Translations under genes and position numbers: made by a program | NCBI RefSeq assembly: GCF_030687715.1 | Contig: NZ_CP117445.1 | Location: 5,383,501-5,447,500, forward strand | Direction of reading: 5' to 3' | Length of the DNA stretch: 64,000 bases | From: Pseudomonas sp. FP2196 | GTDB lineage: Bacteria > Pseudomonadota > Gammaproteobacteria > Pseudomonadales > Pseudomonadaceae | Shown: piece by piece, positions 43,758-53,532 of the stretch | Position numbering within the stretch: the first letter of the stretch is position 1 | How the letters are laid out: every line of letters begins with the position of its first letter | Notes under the pieces: model-generated | What the model saw: only the letters and a program-made list of their open reading frames with translations | What the model was told of the DNA's origin: nothing | Database searches by the model: none

Positions 43758-45914
43758 ATGGATAGCACCCAACTGGAAGGGGCGCGCTACCCCGCAGCCC
43801 TTGTCGACTGGGCCGGCCATCACTCGGGGGGAGTGAAGCGGCTTTTAGACAATGATAGCGGCCAGCCGAACGAAAAATTACTAAGAACAAATCTTCTGTC
43901 CCGGCTAGAAGCCTGGACCGAAAGACTCCCGATAGAAGGTGAAAACATTCCACGGATTGTCCTTCTAGTTGGTGGGCCTGGTAATGGAAAGACCGAGGCG
44001 ATCGAATCCACTGTACGCTGGTTGGATGCTAGCCTCGGCTGCAACGGACAGCTGATCAATGAGCTGTCAAAAGCATTCCATCCGTCTACAGGTTTTAAAG
44101 TTCCGAGAATAGTAAGCGTCGATGCTGGGAGCCTTTCAAGTTCTGACAACAAACTGAATTTGGACATAGTTCAGGATGCATCTACAAATGCTGGAAACGA
44201 AGAGAGCACTGCTCCTGCACTCCTAATCCAAGAGCTCGACAGGCTGCTGCATGGCCCTTCCTCCCAAGCTTATTTGTGCTGCGTCAACCGCGGTGTGCTT
44301 GATGATGCGCTCATCCATGCGCTAGATAACAATTTGGAAAAACCGCGCGCAATCCTCGAAGCAATTACCCGGGCTGTAAGTCTCGCGTACGACGCCCCCT
44401 CTTGCTGGCCGCTTGAAGGGTTCCCTTCTATCGCAGTTTGGCCAATGGACGCCGAGTCCCTGCTAGTAAAGCCTGATGGAATGACCCTGGCACCAGCGGA
44501 AATTCTCTTCGACCAAGCTACTGAATCCGAAATGTGGCCTGCAAAGGGAACATGTCCAGCAGGCGAGAAATGCCCGTTCTGTACTAGCCAGAGTATCCTC
44601 GCGAGGGAGGAACAACGGTCGGCACTACTGAAGATATTGCGCTGGTATGAGCTCGCAAGCAGCAAGCGCTGGAGCTTCCGTGACTTGTTCTCTCTAACCT
44701 CTTACTTGTTGGCCGGCCATCATCCTGTAGTTCATGACTCGGAAAGCCGATCGCACCAATCAACGCCTTGCCAATGGGCTGAAAGTCTCATTGAACTGGA
44801 TCAGAAAGCGGCTGGGACTAAAAAACCAACCAGACAAGCACTTACCGCGATTTTTCATCTGGCGACGTCAAGCTACCAGCATGCCTTGTTCCATAAATGG
44901 GATAAGGGAGTAGCTACGTCGCTCCGCCGTGATATTCAGGAGCTACGCCTGGATAAGGCTTTGGACACCGAGCAAGGGAGAGCTCTTCAGAGAGCTCTTA
45001 AGGGACTCGTTGAATTCCTTTCAGAGCGTAAGACACACTACCTTCCAGCAACAATTGCCCCTCTTCTGGAGGACCTCGTTGATCATTTGGACCCTGCATT
45101 CGCGAGTCCCGACAACGAGGTTGCGGTCAGTACGCAAAGCACCATCAATCTGGGTGACCTTGACATTCGATTCAGCCGCTCTTTGGCTGGCGGCATTGAG
45201 TTCGTCCGTAAATATAAAGTGTTATCAAAAAACGAGATTGAGCTACTGAAGCGACTTTCTGATGCAGACGACACGCTTTCCTTGCCAATGTTCAGACGCG
45301 GTAGACCGGTCGCGGCCAGCCGTGTTCAACATGTCCTCCGGGATTTTGCTTGCCGCCTAGTTCGCCGAAGCATATGCACCAGAACAGCCGTGGTTGCAGA
45401 CGTACAGATACTTCAAGCTTTCCAGCTGGTCGTTGAAGAAAACGACAAGCACCAGCTTTACGAAGTAGAACAACAAGTGAAGGGGCTTCTGAATACGGGA
45501 CACGAGTTCGAGGTGTCTCTGACTACCACCTTCGGGCAACCACTTCCCCCAAAACAGCGTCAGGCTACATTAGTAGTTCAGCAGCGCAGGGTTAAGATGC
45601 TAGCCCAGAATACTAATGGCCGTCCTCGACCACCAATTCGCTACCTCGGAGTTGGCAACGTTCAGTCTGCTCAACCGATCCCCCTTACTTATGACTTGTT
45701 CAAGGCGGTGAAGGAACTGGAGAGAGGACTATCCCCTGCATCACTTCCACGCACTGTATTGGCCCTGTTAGATACAACAAAAGCTCGGCTTTCCGGCCCT
45801 ATCGTTCGCGACGAAGAGTTACTCGACCACGCCAAAATTCGCGTAGGTGCGGACGGCACGGTTATAGCTCGCTCATGGGATGGATTAGTCGCGCAGAAGG
45901 AGGGTGTGGTATGA
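43758..45914 (+). CDS. P-loop ATPase of the methylase-linked defence module (DptF-like?)
   Basis: 718 residues. Walker A VGGPGNGKTEA is at about 71-81, preceded by NIPRIVLLV. A cysteine cluster TCPAGEKCPFC at about 268-278 could bind zinc or an Fe-S cluster. The rest is helical with no motif I know. Size, P-loop near the N-terminus and Cys cluster recall DptF of phosphorothioation-dependent restriction. The following two genes could then be DptG and DptH counterparts, but this is analogy by layout, not alignment. It starts 20 bases after the methyltransferase with AGGAG/GAGGGG upstream. Its stop overlaps the next start (ATGA). Confidence 0.75.
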   Translation: MDSTQLEGARYPAALVDWAGHHSGGVKRLLDNDSGQPNEKLLRTNLLSRLEAWTERLPIEGENIPRIVLLVGGPGNGKTEAIESTVRWLDASLGCNGQLINELSKAFHPSTGFKVPRIVSVDAGSLSSSDNKLNLDIVQDASTNAGNEESTAPALLIQELDRLLHGPSSQAYLCCVNRGVLDDALIHALDNNLEKPRAILEAITRAVSLAYDAPSCWPLEGFPSIAVWPMDAESLLVKPDGMTLAPAEILFDQATESEMWPAKGTCPAGEKCPFCTSQSILAREEQRSALLKILRWYELASSKRWSFRDLFSLTSYLLAGHHPVVHDSESRSHQSTPCQWAESLIELDQKAAGTKKPTRQALTAIFHLATSSYQHALFHKWDKGVATSLRRDIQELRLDKALDTEQGRALQRALKGLVEFLSERKTHYLPATIAPLLEDLVDHLDPAFASPDNEVAVSTQSTINLGDLDIRFSRSLAGGIEFVRKYKVLSKNEIELLKRLSDADDTLSLPMFRRGRPVAASRVQHVLRDFACRLVRRSICTRTAVVADVQILQAFQLVVEENDKHQLYEVEQQVKGLLNTGHEFEVSLTTTFGQPLPPKQRQATLVVQQRRVKMLAQNTNGRPRPPIRYLGVGNVQSAQPIPLTYDLFKAVKELERGLSPASLPRTVLALLDTTKARLSGPIVRDEELLDHAKIRVGADGTVIARSWDGLVAQKEGVV

Positions 45915-47452
45915 GCCTTATGGAGTTCAAACAAGCGCCGTGGAGATTCTCCCACGGCACTTATCAGAAGTCGGCTCTAGCGATGAGCCCTGCTCCGGAA
46001 TATGCAAGTTCAGAGGTATTACTTTCCTCCCTCTATAGAACTATAGGCTTTGCGGCAGTTAGCGAAGGCAGCGTCCCCCAAGCTGGAAGCGATTTAGATA
46101 AACGGATCCAGAAACTTCGGAAAAAAAATCAGAAGCAGCCCTCAGGTGCGGTTTTATCAGTGGATAGCTGGTATACGGTTCTGCATGGGATTTTGGAGAG
46201 TCCCAAACTCCCAAATCAGTCTTCCAAGCGATTCGTACAGGTCACACCTCTCGTCCCAGGAACATCACTATTCTCCGGTTCTGCTCGACTGAGTAGCAAC
46301 TCCTGGCCCGCTGGCAGCTTAATACGCCGCATGGTTTGCCTGGGGTCAAAGGATGCGGAGTCGGCTCAGCAGCTTTGGAAACTCCTATTTGAAGCCCTGA
46401 GCGTGAATGACAGGGACGATTTTTTCGCTCGCTGGCTTGAGCAGGAGACATCTTCGTGGAATCAAGATGTAGACATATGGGCACTAGCGCCGATTCCAGA
46501 TGGTGAATCGACGACTCTAACGCCCCTCGATTTTCAGGATATTCATTTCCTACCCGCCAGACGATTTGTCAAAGACCTCCAAGCTATCATGCAAGCGAAA
46601 AACGCCATGACCCGCAGGCAATGGACCAGCTTGCTAGAGGCAGTATTGCGCCTAGGTGCGGTATCTCATGTGACTTGGCTTTGTGACGTTCATGCAAGAA
46701 TCTGGAGCAGCCTGTCAGCAGTACTAGGCACTGGAATAAATCTGAATGAACAAGAGATAAGGAAAGCAATTTTCCCTGATACCCCCCAGTACATGGCTTA
46801 CGGAGGGAAAGCCCTTCAGGGCATCAAGGATAAGGTTTCTAGCTACTTAAACGCGAGACTGGGGATCAATGCGCTACTCTGGTCACTCACTCAGATAGGT
46901 GCGCCGTACGAGGGAGACATTGCATCAAGCAAAGGTATTGCCATGCTTTGCTTGCATATCAAGAAAAATCGAGACGCTCTCCTCAATATAGGCACTCTTG
47001 AAATCATTACCGATATACGAGAACAAGAGACGCGGGCTTTGCTATGCAAGAAAGGTATTGGCTCCAACTTGTTGGAGTTCGCAAGGCACGCGCTAGGACA
47101 ACGCCAAACTGCAGTACCTTTGCTCAGAGGGTACGATCAGGGATACATCCTTAAAAAGAAAGGAAACAGCTCCTCCAGCCCATGGATCGTATCTCTTGGA
47201 CCAGTAGCTGTTCTTGCCCTGGTGCACTGCGCTCTCGCCGGAATGGTCGGACCTCGTTCAATCCAAAAACTAGTCCTGCATCTCGAAGCCTATGGCCTCA
47301 CCGTAGACAAGCACGAAATCGCCCGGAATGACTTGGGGCACCAATTAAGAATGCTCGGTCTTGTGCTCGACAGCCCAGATGCCGAGAGCGGCATGTTGCT
47401 GTTGCCGCCTTTCCATACAAGTCAAATTCTTCAGGGAAGCGAACATGAATAA
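45911..47452 (+). CDS. Unknown 513-residue protein of the methylase-linked defence module
   Basis: No domain recognised. Started at the ATG at 45911, which overlaps the previous stop (ATGA). The sequence is helical with no signal peptide; LGPVAVLALVHCALAGMVGP near residue 435 is hydrophobic, but isolated and probably part of a core helix. The last 80 residues look like a winged-helix (SIQKLVLHLEAYGLTVDKHEI, written in part; LGHQLRMLGLVLDSPDAESG). Position between a small ATPase and a giant HerA-type protein matches DptG in dptFGH, which is the only hint of role. Coupled by overlap on both sides, so it is likely a stoichiometric subunit. Confidence 0.7.
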   Translation: MSLMEFKQAPWRFSHGTYQKSALAMSPAPEYASSEVLLSSLYRTIGFAAVSEGSVPQAGSDLDKRIQKLRKKNQKQPSGAVLSVDSWYTVLHGILESPKLPNQSSKRFVQVTPLVPGTSLFSGSARLSSNSWPAGSLIRRMVCLGSKDAESAQQLWKLLFEALSVNDRDDFFARWLEQETSSWNQDVDIWALAPIPDGESTTLTPLDFQDIHFLPARRFVKDLQAIMQAKNAMTRRQWTSLLEAVLRLGAVSHVTWLCDVHARIWSSLSAVLGTGINLNEQEIRKAIFPDTPQYMAYGGKALQGIKDKVSSYLNARLGINALLWSLTQIGAPYEGDIASSKGIAMLCLHIKKNRDALLNIGTLEIITDIREQETRALLCKKGIGSNLLEFARHALGQRQTAVPLLRGYDQGYILKKKGNSSSSPWIVSLGPVAVLALVHCALAGMVGPRSIQKLVLHLEAYGLTVDKHEIARNDLGHQLRMLGLVLDSPDAESGMLLLPPFHTSQILQGSEHE

Positions 47453-50400
47453 ACTTGCAGAGTGGCTTGCATCAGTTGTCCGGGAAAAAGCACTTGGAGC
47501 GACGCAAGGTCTTAGCGGAAAAAAATTTGAGTATCGATTGATTTTTCGCGGCCCCCCTCTCGAACTTCTTGAGCTTGTTTACGAAGAGCTCGCTCGCGAT
47601 GGGGGAATCGAAGTCATGTCTGGAATAGACGGTAATACCGTGACCTTACCAGTACTACTCCAGCGCCCAAATGATCAAATTAAAGGCCACAAACTTCGGA
47701 TCGGAGAATCCGGATTTTGTGACAATGATCACTTGCTGGATGTTCGTAATGACCCAAACAACTCAAGCTTTGTAGCTTTAGTTCCTGCAGGCCAGCACAA
47801 CAATCTTTCGATCGAATCATCAAGCGACGTGTTCGGCATGAGCTCGGCTCTTGGCGCATGGTGGGACGACGGATTTGTACAGCAATCTGTAAATGAGGCA
47901 CTCATCCTCGCAGGCATAGGAGATTCGCAAAGAGAGGAAGCAAAAGAGTTAATTCACGCAGCTGCTAAATCCGTAGATGAGATGGATTCAGAGCTATCAA
48001 ACGACAGCGCCTCGTGGCGGATGCTATCCCGCATATTTTCGATAGACGCGGCCGTCCAAAACCTTTCACCTGAAAAGGCTCTTGCCCTAGCTTGCGGTCT
48101 CCCACCAATGGCAGGTGATGGGATCTCTTCGAAGGCACAACTCTCAATCATAGATAAAATTGCAGATGAGTTAGCTGACGGCTTCAAAACCGGTATTGAG
48201 CGCCTGGCACAAGGCGCCCCTGATGAAATAGCTCAAGCGCTGCGAGAATTGCTTGCCCACCTCCAAGTGAGCTGCGACGTTCCGACTGCTTTCGAACGTG
48301 CTACCCAAGCTTTTTATATGCCTGAGAAAACCCTAACGCTCTCTCCTCCGCCATCTTGGTGGAAGCAGCTGACCATAGAACAGTGGACTGACCTACTTGC
48401 CGACGAGCCCGATGTAGCCGTCGGAGAGATCAGCATCAAATGCACAAATAGTATTATTCCTGCAACAAAGAAGTTACCTGCAATAGTGCGAGACAAAGTC
48501 GACCTAGCCGTATCAACGAATGAAAACTTTCGACCAGCAGAATTCCTGTTGGCCGGCGGCTCATATGGAAGAGCGCCAATTTCATTACCAACAGCTCCTA
48601 GCGGTGTCAGCGAGTACACGGATCTAGCACCTCCCGCACACCAGAACCCCATTACTTACAAAGTTACTTCTGAAGGCTGCAAACCTGCAAATGTTCGGGT
48701 CATATCGTTAATAAACTGGAAGCCAGGAATTCTTGTCACCTGCAGGCTAGCAACAAAACTGGTCCCCCCCAAAAAGCCAAGCAAGAAAACTGCAGCAGGA
48801 CATTGGGAGACATCACTCTCGCTACCTGGTTCCGGGCGATATGAATTGCGTATTCATCTATCTCCGGGGGCAGTCATCGGCAAAGTTGAAGGCATGCCCG
48901 ACGACGCTACTGAACTGGAGGGGAAGCAGCAATCTTTCGATGCGCGCATAATTGGTGAAAACGAATATTTATTGGAAGTAGAGGCTGACGGAAAATACCA
49001 ACTAGATATAACATTTAGCCTCCTGGGACATCCCTCTCCCTATATCTGCAGAGCATATCTTTCTTGCGAGGAGACGAAGGAAGAAGGCTGTAGAAGCGAG
49101 TTTGAACGCCTAATCAAACAGAATCGCCGGCATCTTGAGAAATTTGATTCAAAGGCTGTCGTCCATCTGGACCGGAATGCGCGTGCCTCAAGCTTGCAAT
49201 CTTGGATCCTCGAGGAGCAGAACGTAGCCAACTCATTCAGACCGATAGTAATAGCAGAAGACTATATTTCTAAATGGGCACCTCCAGATTGGGACGCAGT
49301 TCATGGCCCGATTTTATCTCAAGGTCGCTTCCTTTTTGACCCTCGCCCTGACGCCTCAAGCTTCCAACCACCAAAGGGTTTCGTGGAAACTCGTCAAGAG
49401 ATTGCGAAGTACATACGCGGCAGCGATGATCAGTCGGGACTTGTCGAATCCGCGCCATTGGGAGCCTGGCTATCGGAGAAGGAGGAATTCTGCATACTCG
49501 TCGAAACCTACCTTGACGCATATATGTCCTGGCTCGATACGGATCCAGACATTGCATGCTGGATAGATGCTGTTGCAGTCTGCTCACTAGAACCAGACGG
49601 ACGCACTCTAAGTAGAACTCCAGACGCCATCATCCTTTCGCCCCTTCACCCATTACGTCTTGCATGGCACTGTCTTGCCCAGAAAGTCTTGTGGGATGAG
49701 GTGGAAGGTGACTCACTCTTGCCCTGCCCAGCGGCGAGCATTTTTGACCCAGATTGCGTTCCCGACCTACTAACTATCTCCTTACAGTCCCCAAGTGGCG
49801 TAGAGCGTATTGACTTCCTGTCTGTGGAATGCAGCTCCGACTACTGGTCAGTACTATGGAATGGCTCTCGCCTGGGCCAGTTACCTGCGCGTACCCAACG
49901 CCCGCCATTTGACAACACATTCGGTTTAACCGTCGGTGGGATCTCGAGTGGATTTAGTCCAGCACAGGTCTCCCGTGCTCTAGACGATGTCACTAGCCTT
50001 CTGGCCGCAAAGCCGATTATCAGCCTGGTAGTGTCTAGTGCAGCAGGCACCACTGATGCCTGCAACGAAGGTTTGACCAACTGGTGCACCAAGCGGTTTG
50101 GTAGTGGTGATACGGATCTTTCGAACCAAAGTATCGGCGCGAAAATTCTTGAGGTATTCGACACGAGGACTTCGGGAAGGCCGGATCAAGCGACGATCGC
50201 AAATCTATCAGAGGACACTGATAACCACGTCCGGTGGTACGACAAGCAACCGATTGGCGCCAAGCCAGATTTAGGCATCATCGCGCAATTGGACTCAGCA
50301 GAGCCCGAATCCAATGAAGTTGGCATGCTCTCACCTATGGGCGCTGGTGGGCTAATCAGGCACCGTGTCAGGCGTCAACTTCAAAGCTCCTTTTTGTGTG

Positions 50401-52934
50401 AGTCCCGCCAAGGCCTGCAGATGCCTCCGTCCGGCGACCCATTCGCCGACAAAGTGTCAGCGTGCATGCTTAAAGTAGAAAGGATGAGGGACAGCACGAT
50501 AGGACTGCAGTTCTCGCCTAGCGTCCATGCAATATCCGACATGCTTACGCAAAATAGCGCCGGGTATGTTGCAGTCTCGTCTTCTGCAATTGATCCTGCC
50601 TGTTTTTTGGGTGGATGGATCAAAGGCACATACCTGTGGGACTACGACCTCCCTTCCTATTCCCATCGTGCAGGCGATACCAGCGGTTACTACCTATTAT
50701 CACAGGTCAAGCAAGCCGATCGTGATGCGTTGCGCCGTGTATTGAAGCCCCTTCCAGGGTGCGACAACTTAGACGATTCCAAGGTCGAGCAGATTCTTCT
50801 AGAGGTCGCGAGGAGAGGAATTCCAACTGTACGCGGCCTCTCTGGAGATGATACAGGAGCCACAGGCGACCTTGGCCTCTTCCTTGCTGTCCGACTACTT
50901 CAAGACCAGTTCCGCGTAGAAGGAAACCTGAACAGCTTATTACCAGTTCTCGCCGGTTCGTCTGACGAATCTACGATCGCACTTATTGTTCCTGTCGATC
51001 CGTTCAGGGGGTATCTTGCCGACCTTGCACGCTCCCTTGGCAAGGAGCGTAAAGATACTTCTCTCTCACGTCCCGACTTACTTGTCATTGGCGTGAGGAT
51101 CTCTAACGACAAAGTCCAGTTGCATCTGACCCCTATAGAGGTCAAGTGCCGTCAGGGAACAGTGCTTGGTGCCTCCGAAGCCGTCGACGCCCTTTCACAA
51201 GCCAGAGCACTCTCGACACTTTTACAGGCCATCGAGGTACGCGCAAGCAAGTCTGTGGCATGGAGCCTGACCTACCAGCATCTCCTACTATCGATGATTG
51301 GTTTTGGTTTACGAGTCTACAGTCAGCATCAAGCAGTAGAAGGACAAGCTACTCGTTGGGCAGGCTACCATGAGCAAATCGCAGCAGCGATTCTCGACCC
51401 AGGCTCGAAACCAAGCATCGATTTGAGAGGGCGACTTATCGTCGTGGACGAATCCACTTTGAGCGGCCCACTCGATCGTGACGGCGACAATTTCGAAGAG
51501 ACGATTGTCATTTCAAGCAAGGACGCAGGTCGTATCGTAATCGGCAATGATTCACAGTCGTTCTACGACGCCGTGCGTGCCAAAGTGGGAGATTGGGAGC
51601 TGCTGCCTCCGCAATCAACTCCGGTTGCCAGTTTGATCGAATTCGGTCAGTTACCGATGCAAAGTGCACCTTTGACAGATCCATCAATCTCCCTAACCAA
51701 AGAAACCGATCTATCGCACTCACTCGACGGAGACACATCGTCCAACAAACCAAATATGGACACCGCCTCATCCTTAACTTCTGGCGAGTTAGGAGGAGGA
51801 ATAGTCCTTTCTGTGGGCAAAACAGTCGATGGTTTCGAGCCAAGAAAGCTAAGCCTTAACATATCCGATACTCGACTCAACCAATTGAACATTGGTGTGG
51901 CAGGTGACCTTGGAACGGGTAAAACTCAGTTCCTCAAGTCGCTCATCCTACAGATCTCCAGGGCCAGTGATGCAAACCGCGGGATCAAACCACGCTTCTT
52001 GATCTTCGACTATAAAAACGATTTCAGTAGCCAGGATTTCGTAGAGGCTACTGGGGCAAAAGTAGTGAAGCCCTACCATCTCCCTCTTAATCTGTTCGAC
52101 ACCACCGGAATGGGAGAATCAACGGCTCCCTGGCTAGATCGGTTCAAATTTTTCGCTGATGTGCTCGACAAAGTGTATTCGGGCATAGGCCCTGTACAGC
52201 GGGACAAACTCAAAGCTGCTGTCCGCAATGCCTACGAGACAGCAAACGCTCAAGACCGCCAACCTACGATATACGACATCCACTCGGAGTACAGGGAGAT
52301 ACTCGGTGAGAAGTCGGACTCCCCAATGGCGATTATCGATGACTTGGTGGACATGGAGATATTTACACGGGCCACCGAAGGGACAAAGCCGTTCGATGAA
52401 TTCTTTGATGGTGTCGTTGTTATATCTCTGAATGCCATGGGGCAGGACGACCGAAGCAAGAACATGCTCGTCGCTATCTTTTTGAACATGTTCTTCGAGA
52501 ACATGAAAAAGACAATCAAGCGTCCCTTCTTGGGCGAAGATCCCCAGCTCAGAGCGATTGACTCCTACCTATTGGTAGACGAGGCCCACAACATCATGCC
52601 CTACGAATTCGACGTACTACGGAAAATCCTGCTAGAGGGGCGGGAATTCGGTACCGGCGTGATACTTGCATCGCAGTTCCTTAAGCACTTTAAGGCCGGG
52701 GCGACCGATTACAGGACACCATTACTATCCTGGTTCATCCACAAAGTGCCGAACATCACTCCTGCTGAGCTGGGAGTTCTTGGATTTACGTCAGATTTGG
52801 CGGAGCTTTCAGAGCGCGTGAAGACTTTACCTAACCATCACTGCCTCTATAAATCATTCGATGTTTCAGGAGAAGTGATTCATGGGCTTCCCTTCTATGA
52901 ACTGATCAAGGAGGGAAATGATAGCCCTACGTAA
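47445..52934 (+). CDS. Giant protein with PD-(D/E)XK-like motif and C-terminal HerA/FtsK-type ATPase (DptH-like?)
   Basis: 1829 residues from the ATG at 47445, overlapping the previous stop by 8 bases. The first 1100 residues are unassigned; LSPLHPLRLAWHCL lies at about 745. At about 1208-1236 SRPDLLVIGV ... LTPIEVKCRQG gives D1211 and E1232-x-K1234, the spacing of a PD-(D/E)XK nuclease. At 1487-1494 GDLGTGKT is Walker A, FLIFDYKNDF follows, and YLLVDEAHNIMPYEF (D1712, E1713) is Walker B; ILASQF resembles the HerA sensor. HerA-type ATPases pump or translocate DNA. The arrangement suggests a translocase with its own nuclease that would restrict DNA lacking the methylation. DptH of phosphorothioation systems is the nearest known comparison. 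Confidence 0.8.
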   Translation: MNKLAEWLASVVREKALGATQGLSGKKFEYRLIFRGPPLELLELVYEELARDGGIEVMSGIDGNTVTLPVLLQRPNDQIKGHKLRIGESGFCDNDHLLDVRNDPNNSSFVALVPAGQHNNLSIESSSDVFGMSSALGAWWDDGFVQQSVNEALILAGIGDSQREEAKELIHAAAKSVDEMDSELSNDSASWRMLSRIFSIDAAVQNLSPEKALALACGLPPMAGDGISSKAQLSIIDKIADELADGFKTGIERLAQGAPDEIAQALRELLAHLQVSCDVPTAFERATQAFYMPEKTLTLSPPPSWWKQLTIEQWTDLLADEPDVAVGEISIKCTNSIIPATKKLPAIVRDKVDLAVSTNENFRPAEFLLAGGSYGRAPISLPTAPSGVSEYTDLAPPAHQNPITYKVTSEGCKPANVRVISLINWKPGILVTCRLATKLVPPKKPSKKTAAGHWETSLSLPGSGRYELRIHLSPGAVIGKVEGMPDDATELEGKQQSFDARIIGENEYLLEVEADGKYQLDITFSLLGHPSPYICRAYLSCEETKEEGCRSEFERLIKQNRRHLEKFDSKAVVHLDRNARASSLQSWILEEQNVANSFRPIVIAEDYISKWAPPDWDAVHGPILSQGRFLFDPRPDASSFQPPKGFVETRQEIAKYIRGSDDQSGLVESAPLGAWLSEKEEFCILVETYLDAYMSWLDTDPDIACWIDAVAVCSLEPDGRTLSRTPDAIILSPLHPLRLAWHCLAQKVLWDEVEGDSLLPCPAASIFDPDCVPDLLTISLQSPSGVERIDFLSVECSSDYWSVLWNGSRLGQLPARTQRPPFDNTFGLTVGGISSGFSPAQVSRALDDVTSLLAAKPIISLVVSSAAGTTDACNEGLTNWCTKRFGSGDTDLSNQSIGAKILEVFDTRTSGRPDQATIANLSEDTDNHVRWYDKQPIGAKPDLGIIAQLDSAEPESNEVGMLSPMGAGGLIRHRVRRQLQSSFLCESRQGLQMPPSGDPFADKVSACMLKVERMRDSTIGLQFSPSVHAISDMLTQNSAGYVAVSSSAIDPACFLGGWIKGTYLWDYDLPSYSHRAGDTSGYYLLSQVKQADRDALRRVLKPLPGCDNLDDSKVEQILLEVARRGIPTVRGLSGDDTGATGDLGLFLAVRLLQDQFRVEGNLNSLLPVLAGSSDESTIALIVPVDPFRGYLADLARSLGKERKDTSLSRPDLLVIGVRISNDKVQLHLTPIEVKCRQGTVLGASEAVDALSQARALSTLLQAIEVRASKSVAWSLTYQHLLLSMIGFGLRVYSQHQAVEGQATRWAGYHEQIAAAILDPGSKPSIDLRGRLIVVDESTLSGPLDRDGDNFEETIVISSKDAGRIVIGNDSQSFYDAVRAKVGDWELLPPQSTPVASLIEFGQLPMQSAPLTDPSISLTKETDLSHSLDGDTSSNKPNMDTASSLTSGELGGGIVLSVGKTVDGFEPRKLSLNISDTRLNQLNIGVAGDLGTGKTQFLKSLILQISRASDANRGIKPRFLIFDYKNDFSSQDFVEATGAKVVKPYHLPLNLFDTTGMGESTAPWLDRFKFFADVLDKVYSGIGPVQRDKLKAAVRNAYETANAQDRQPTIYDIHSEYREILGEKSDSPMAIIDDLVDMEIFTRATEGTKPFDEFFDGVVVISLNAMGQDDRSKNMLVAIFLNMFFENMKKTIKRPFLGEDPQLRAIDSYLLVDEAHNIMPYEFDVLRKILLEGREFGTGVILASQFLKHFKAGATDYRTPLLSWFIHKVPNITPAELGVLGFTSDLAELSERVKTLPNHHCLYKSFDVSGEVIHGLPFYELIKEGNDSPT

Positions 52935-52958
52935 GAGCACTACACATGGGCTCCGAGT

Positions 52959-53396
52959 ATGACCGACTTCCTTTCTCCTAAAGAGCGGTCAGAAAGGATG
53001 GCCCGAATCAAGGGAAGTAATACTCGCCCAGAAATAGCTCTGCGCAAAGTATTGCATCGTCTCGGAATGCGTTACCGTTTGCATGGATCAGGCTTGCCCG
53101 GCAAGCCTGATCTTGTGTTTCCGCGCTACAAGACCGTGGTCTTCGTCCACGGATGCTTTTGGCACCGTCACTCCAACTGCAGCATTACCACTACGCCTAA
53201 AACCAATACAGCATTTTGGGTGGAAAAATTCGAGAAAAATGTCGCTCGGGATGAGAAAAACATAAGTCTCTTGAAGGAAGCCGGCTGGAGAGTATTCGTT
53301 ATCTGGGAATGCGAAGTTGGATCCGCCAGAAAGGCAGAAGCAACGGGAGAGCGGCTAGCAGGACTAATACGATCGTATCGGGATAATATTTTATGA
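52959..53396 (+). CDS. vsr: Very-short-patch mismatch endonuclease Vsr
   Basis: 145 residues. Vsr nicks next to T:G mismatches that arise from 5-methylcytosine deamination. All key residues of the E. coli enzyme fall at the same numbers: Glu25 in NTRPEIAL, Asp51 in GKPDLVF, His64 and His69 in FVHGCFWHRH. The start RMARIKGSNTRPE and the Trp-rich wedge are typical. It lies 24 bases after the giant ATPase gene and ends the five-gene run. It fits repair of mutations made by the methyltransferase at the head of the unit, but a Vsr-fold nuclease could also serve restriction. Confidence 0.95.
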   Translation: MTDFLSPKERSERMARIKGSNTRPEIALRKVLHRLGMRYRLHGSGLPGKPDLVFPRYKTVVFVHGCFWHRHSNCSITTTPKTNTAFWVEKFEKNVARDEKNISLLKEAGWRVFVIWECEVGSARKAEATGERLAGLIRSYRDNIL

Positions 53397-53532
53397 TAAA
53401 AAATTAATGATTCTCATCATACGCAAGTGATGAAAACATCCCCTCAAAGACAAACAATGTACCTTTTGGCCGGCTGCGCACCCATAGTGCCACCACGCTG
53501 CACTGATACTGATTTAAAAGGACGAGTAAGTC

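Noticed and set aside
42046..53396. BREX, DISARM or classical Dnd assignment for the module
   Set aside because: No PglZ, BrxL, DrmA/DrmB, DndC/DndD or sulfur-transfer protein is seen; only the ATPase trio resembles dptFGH.
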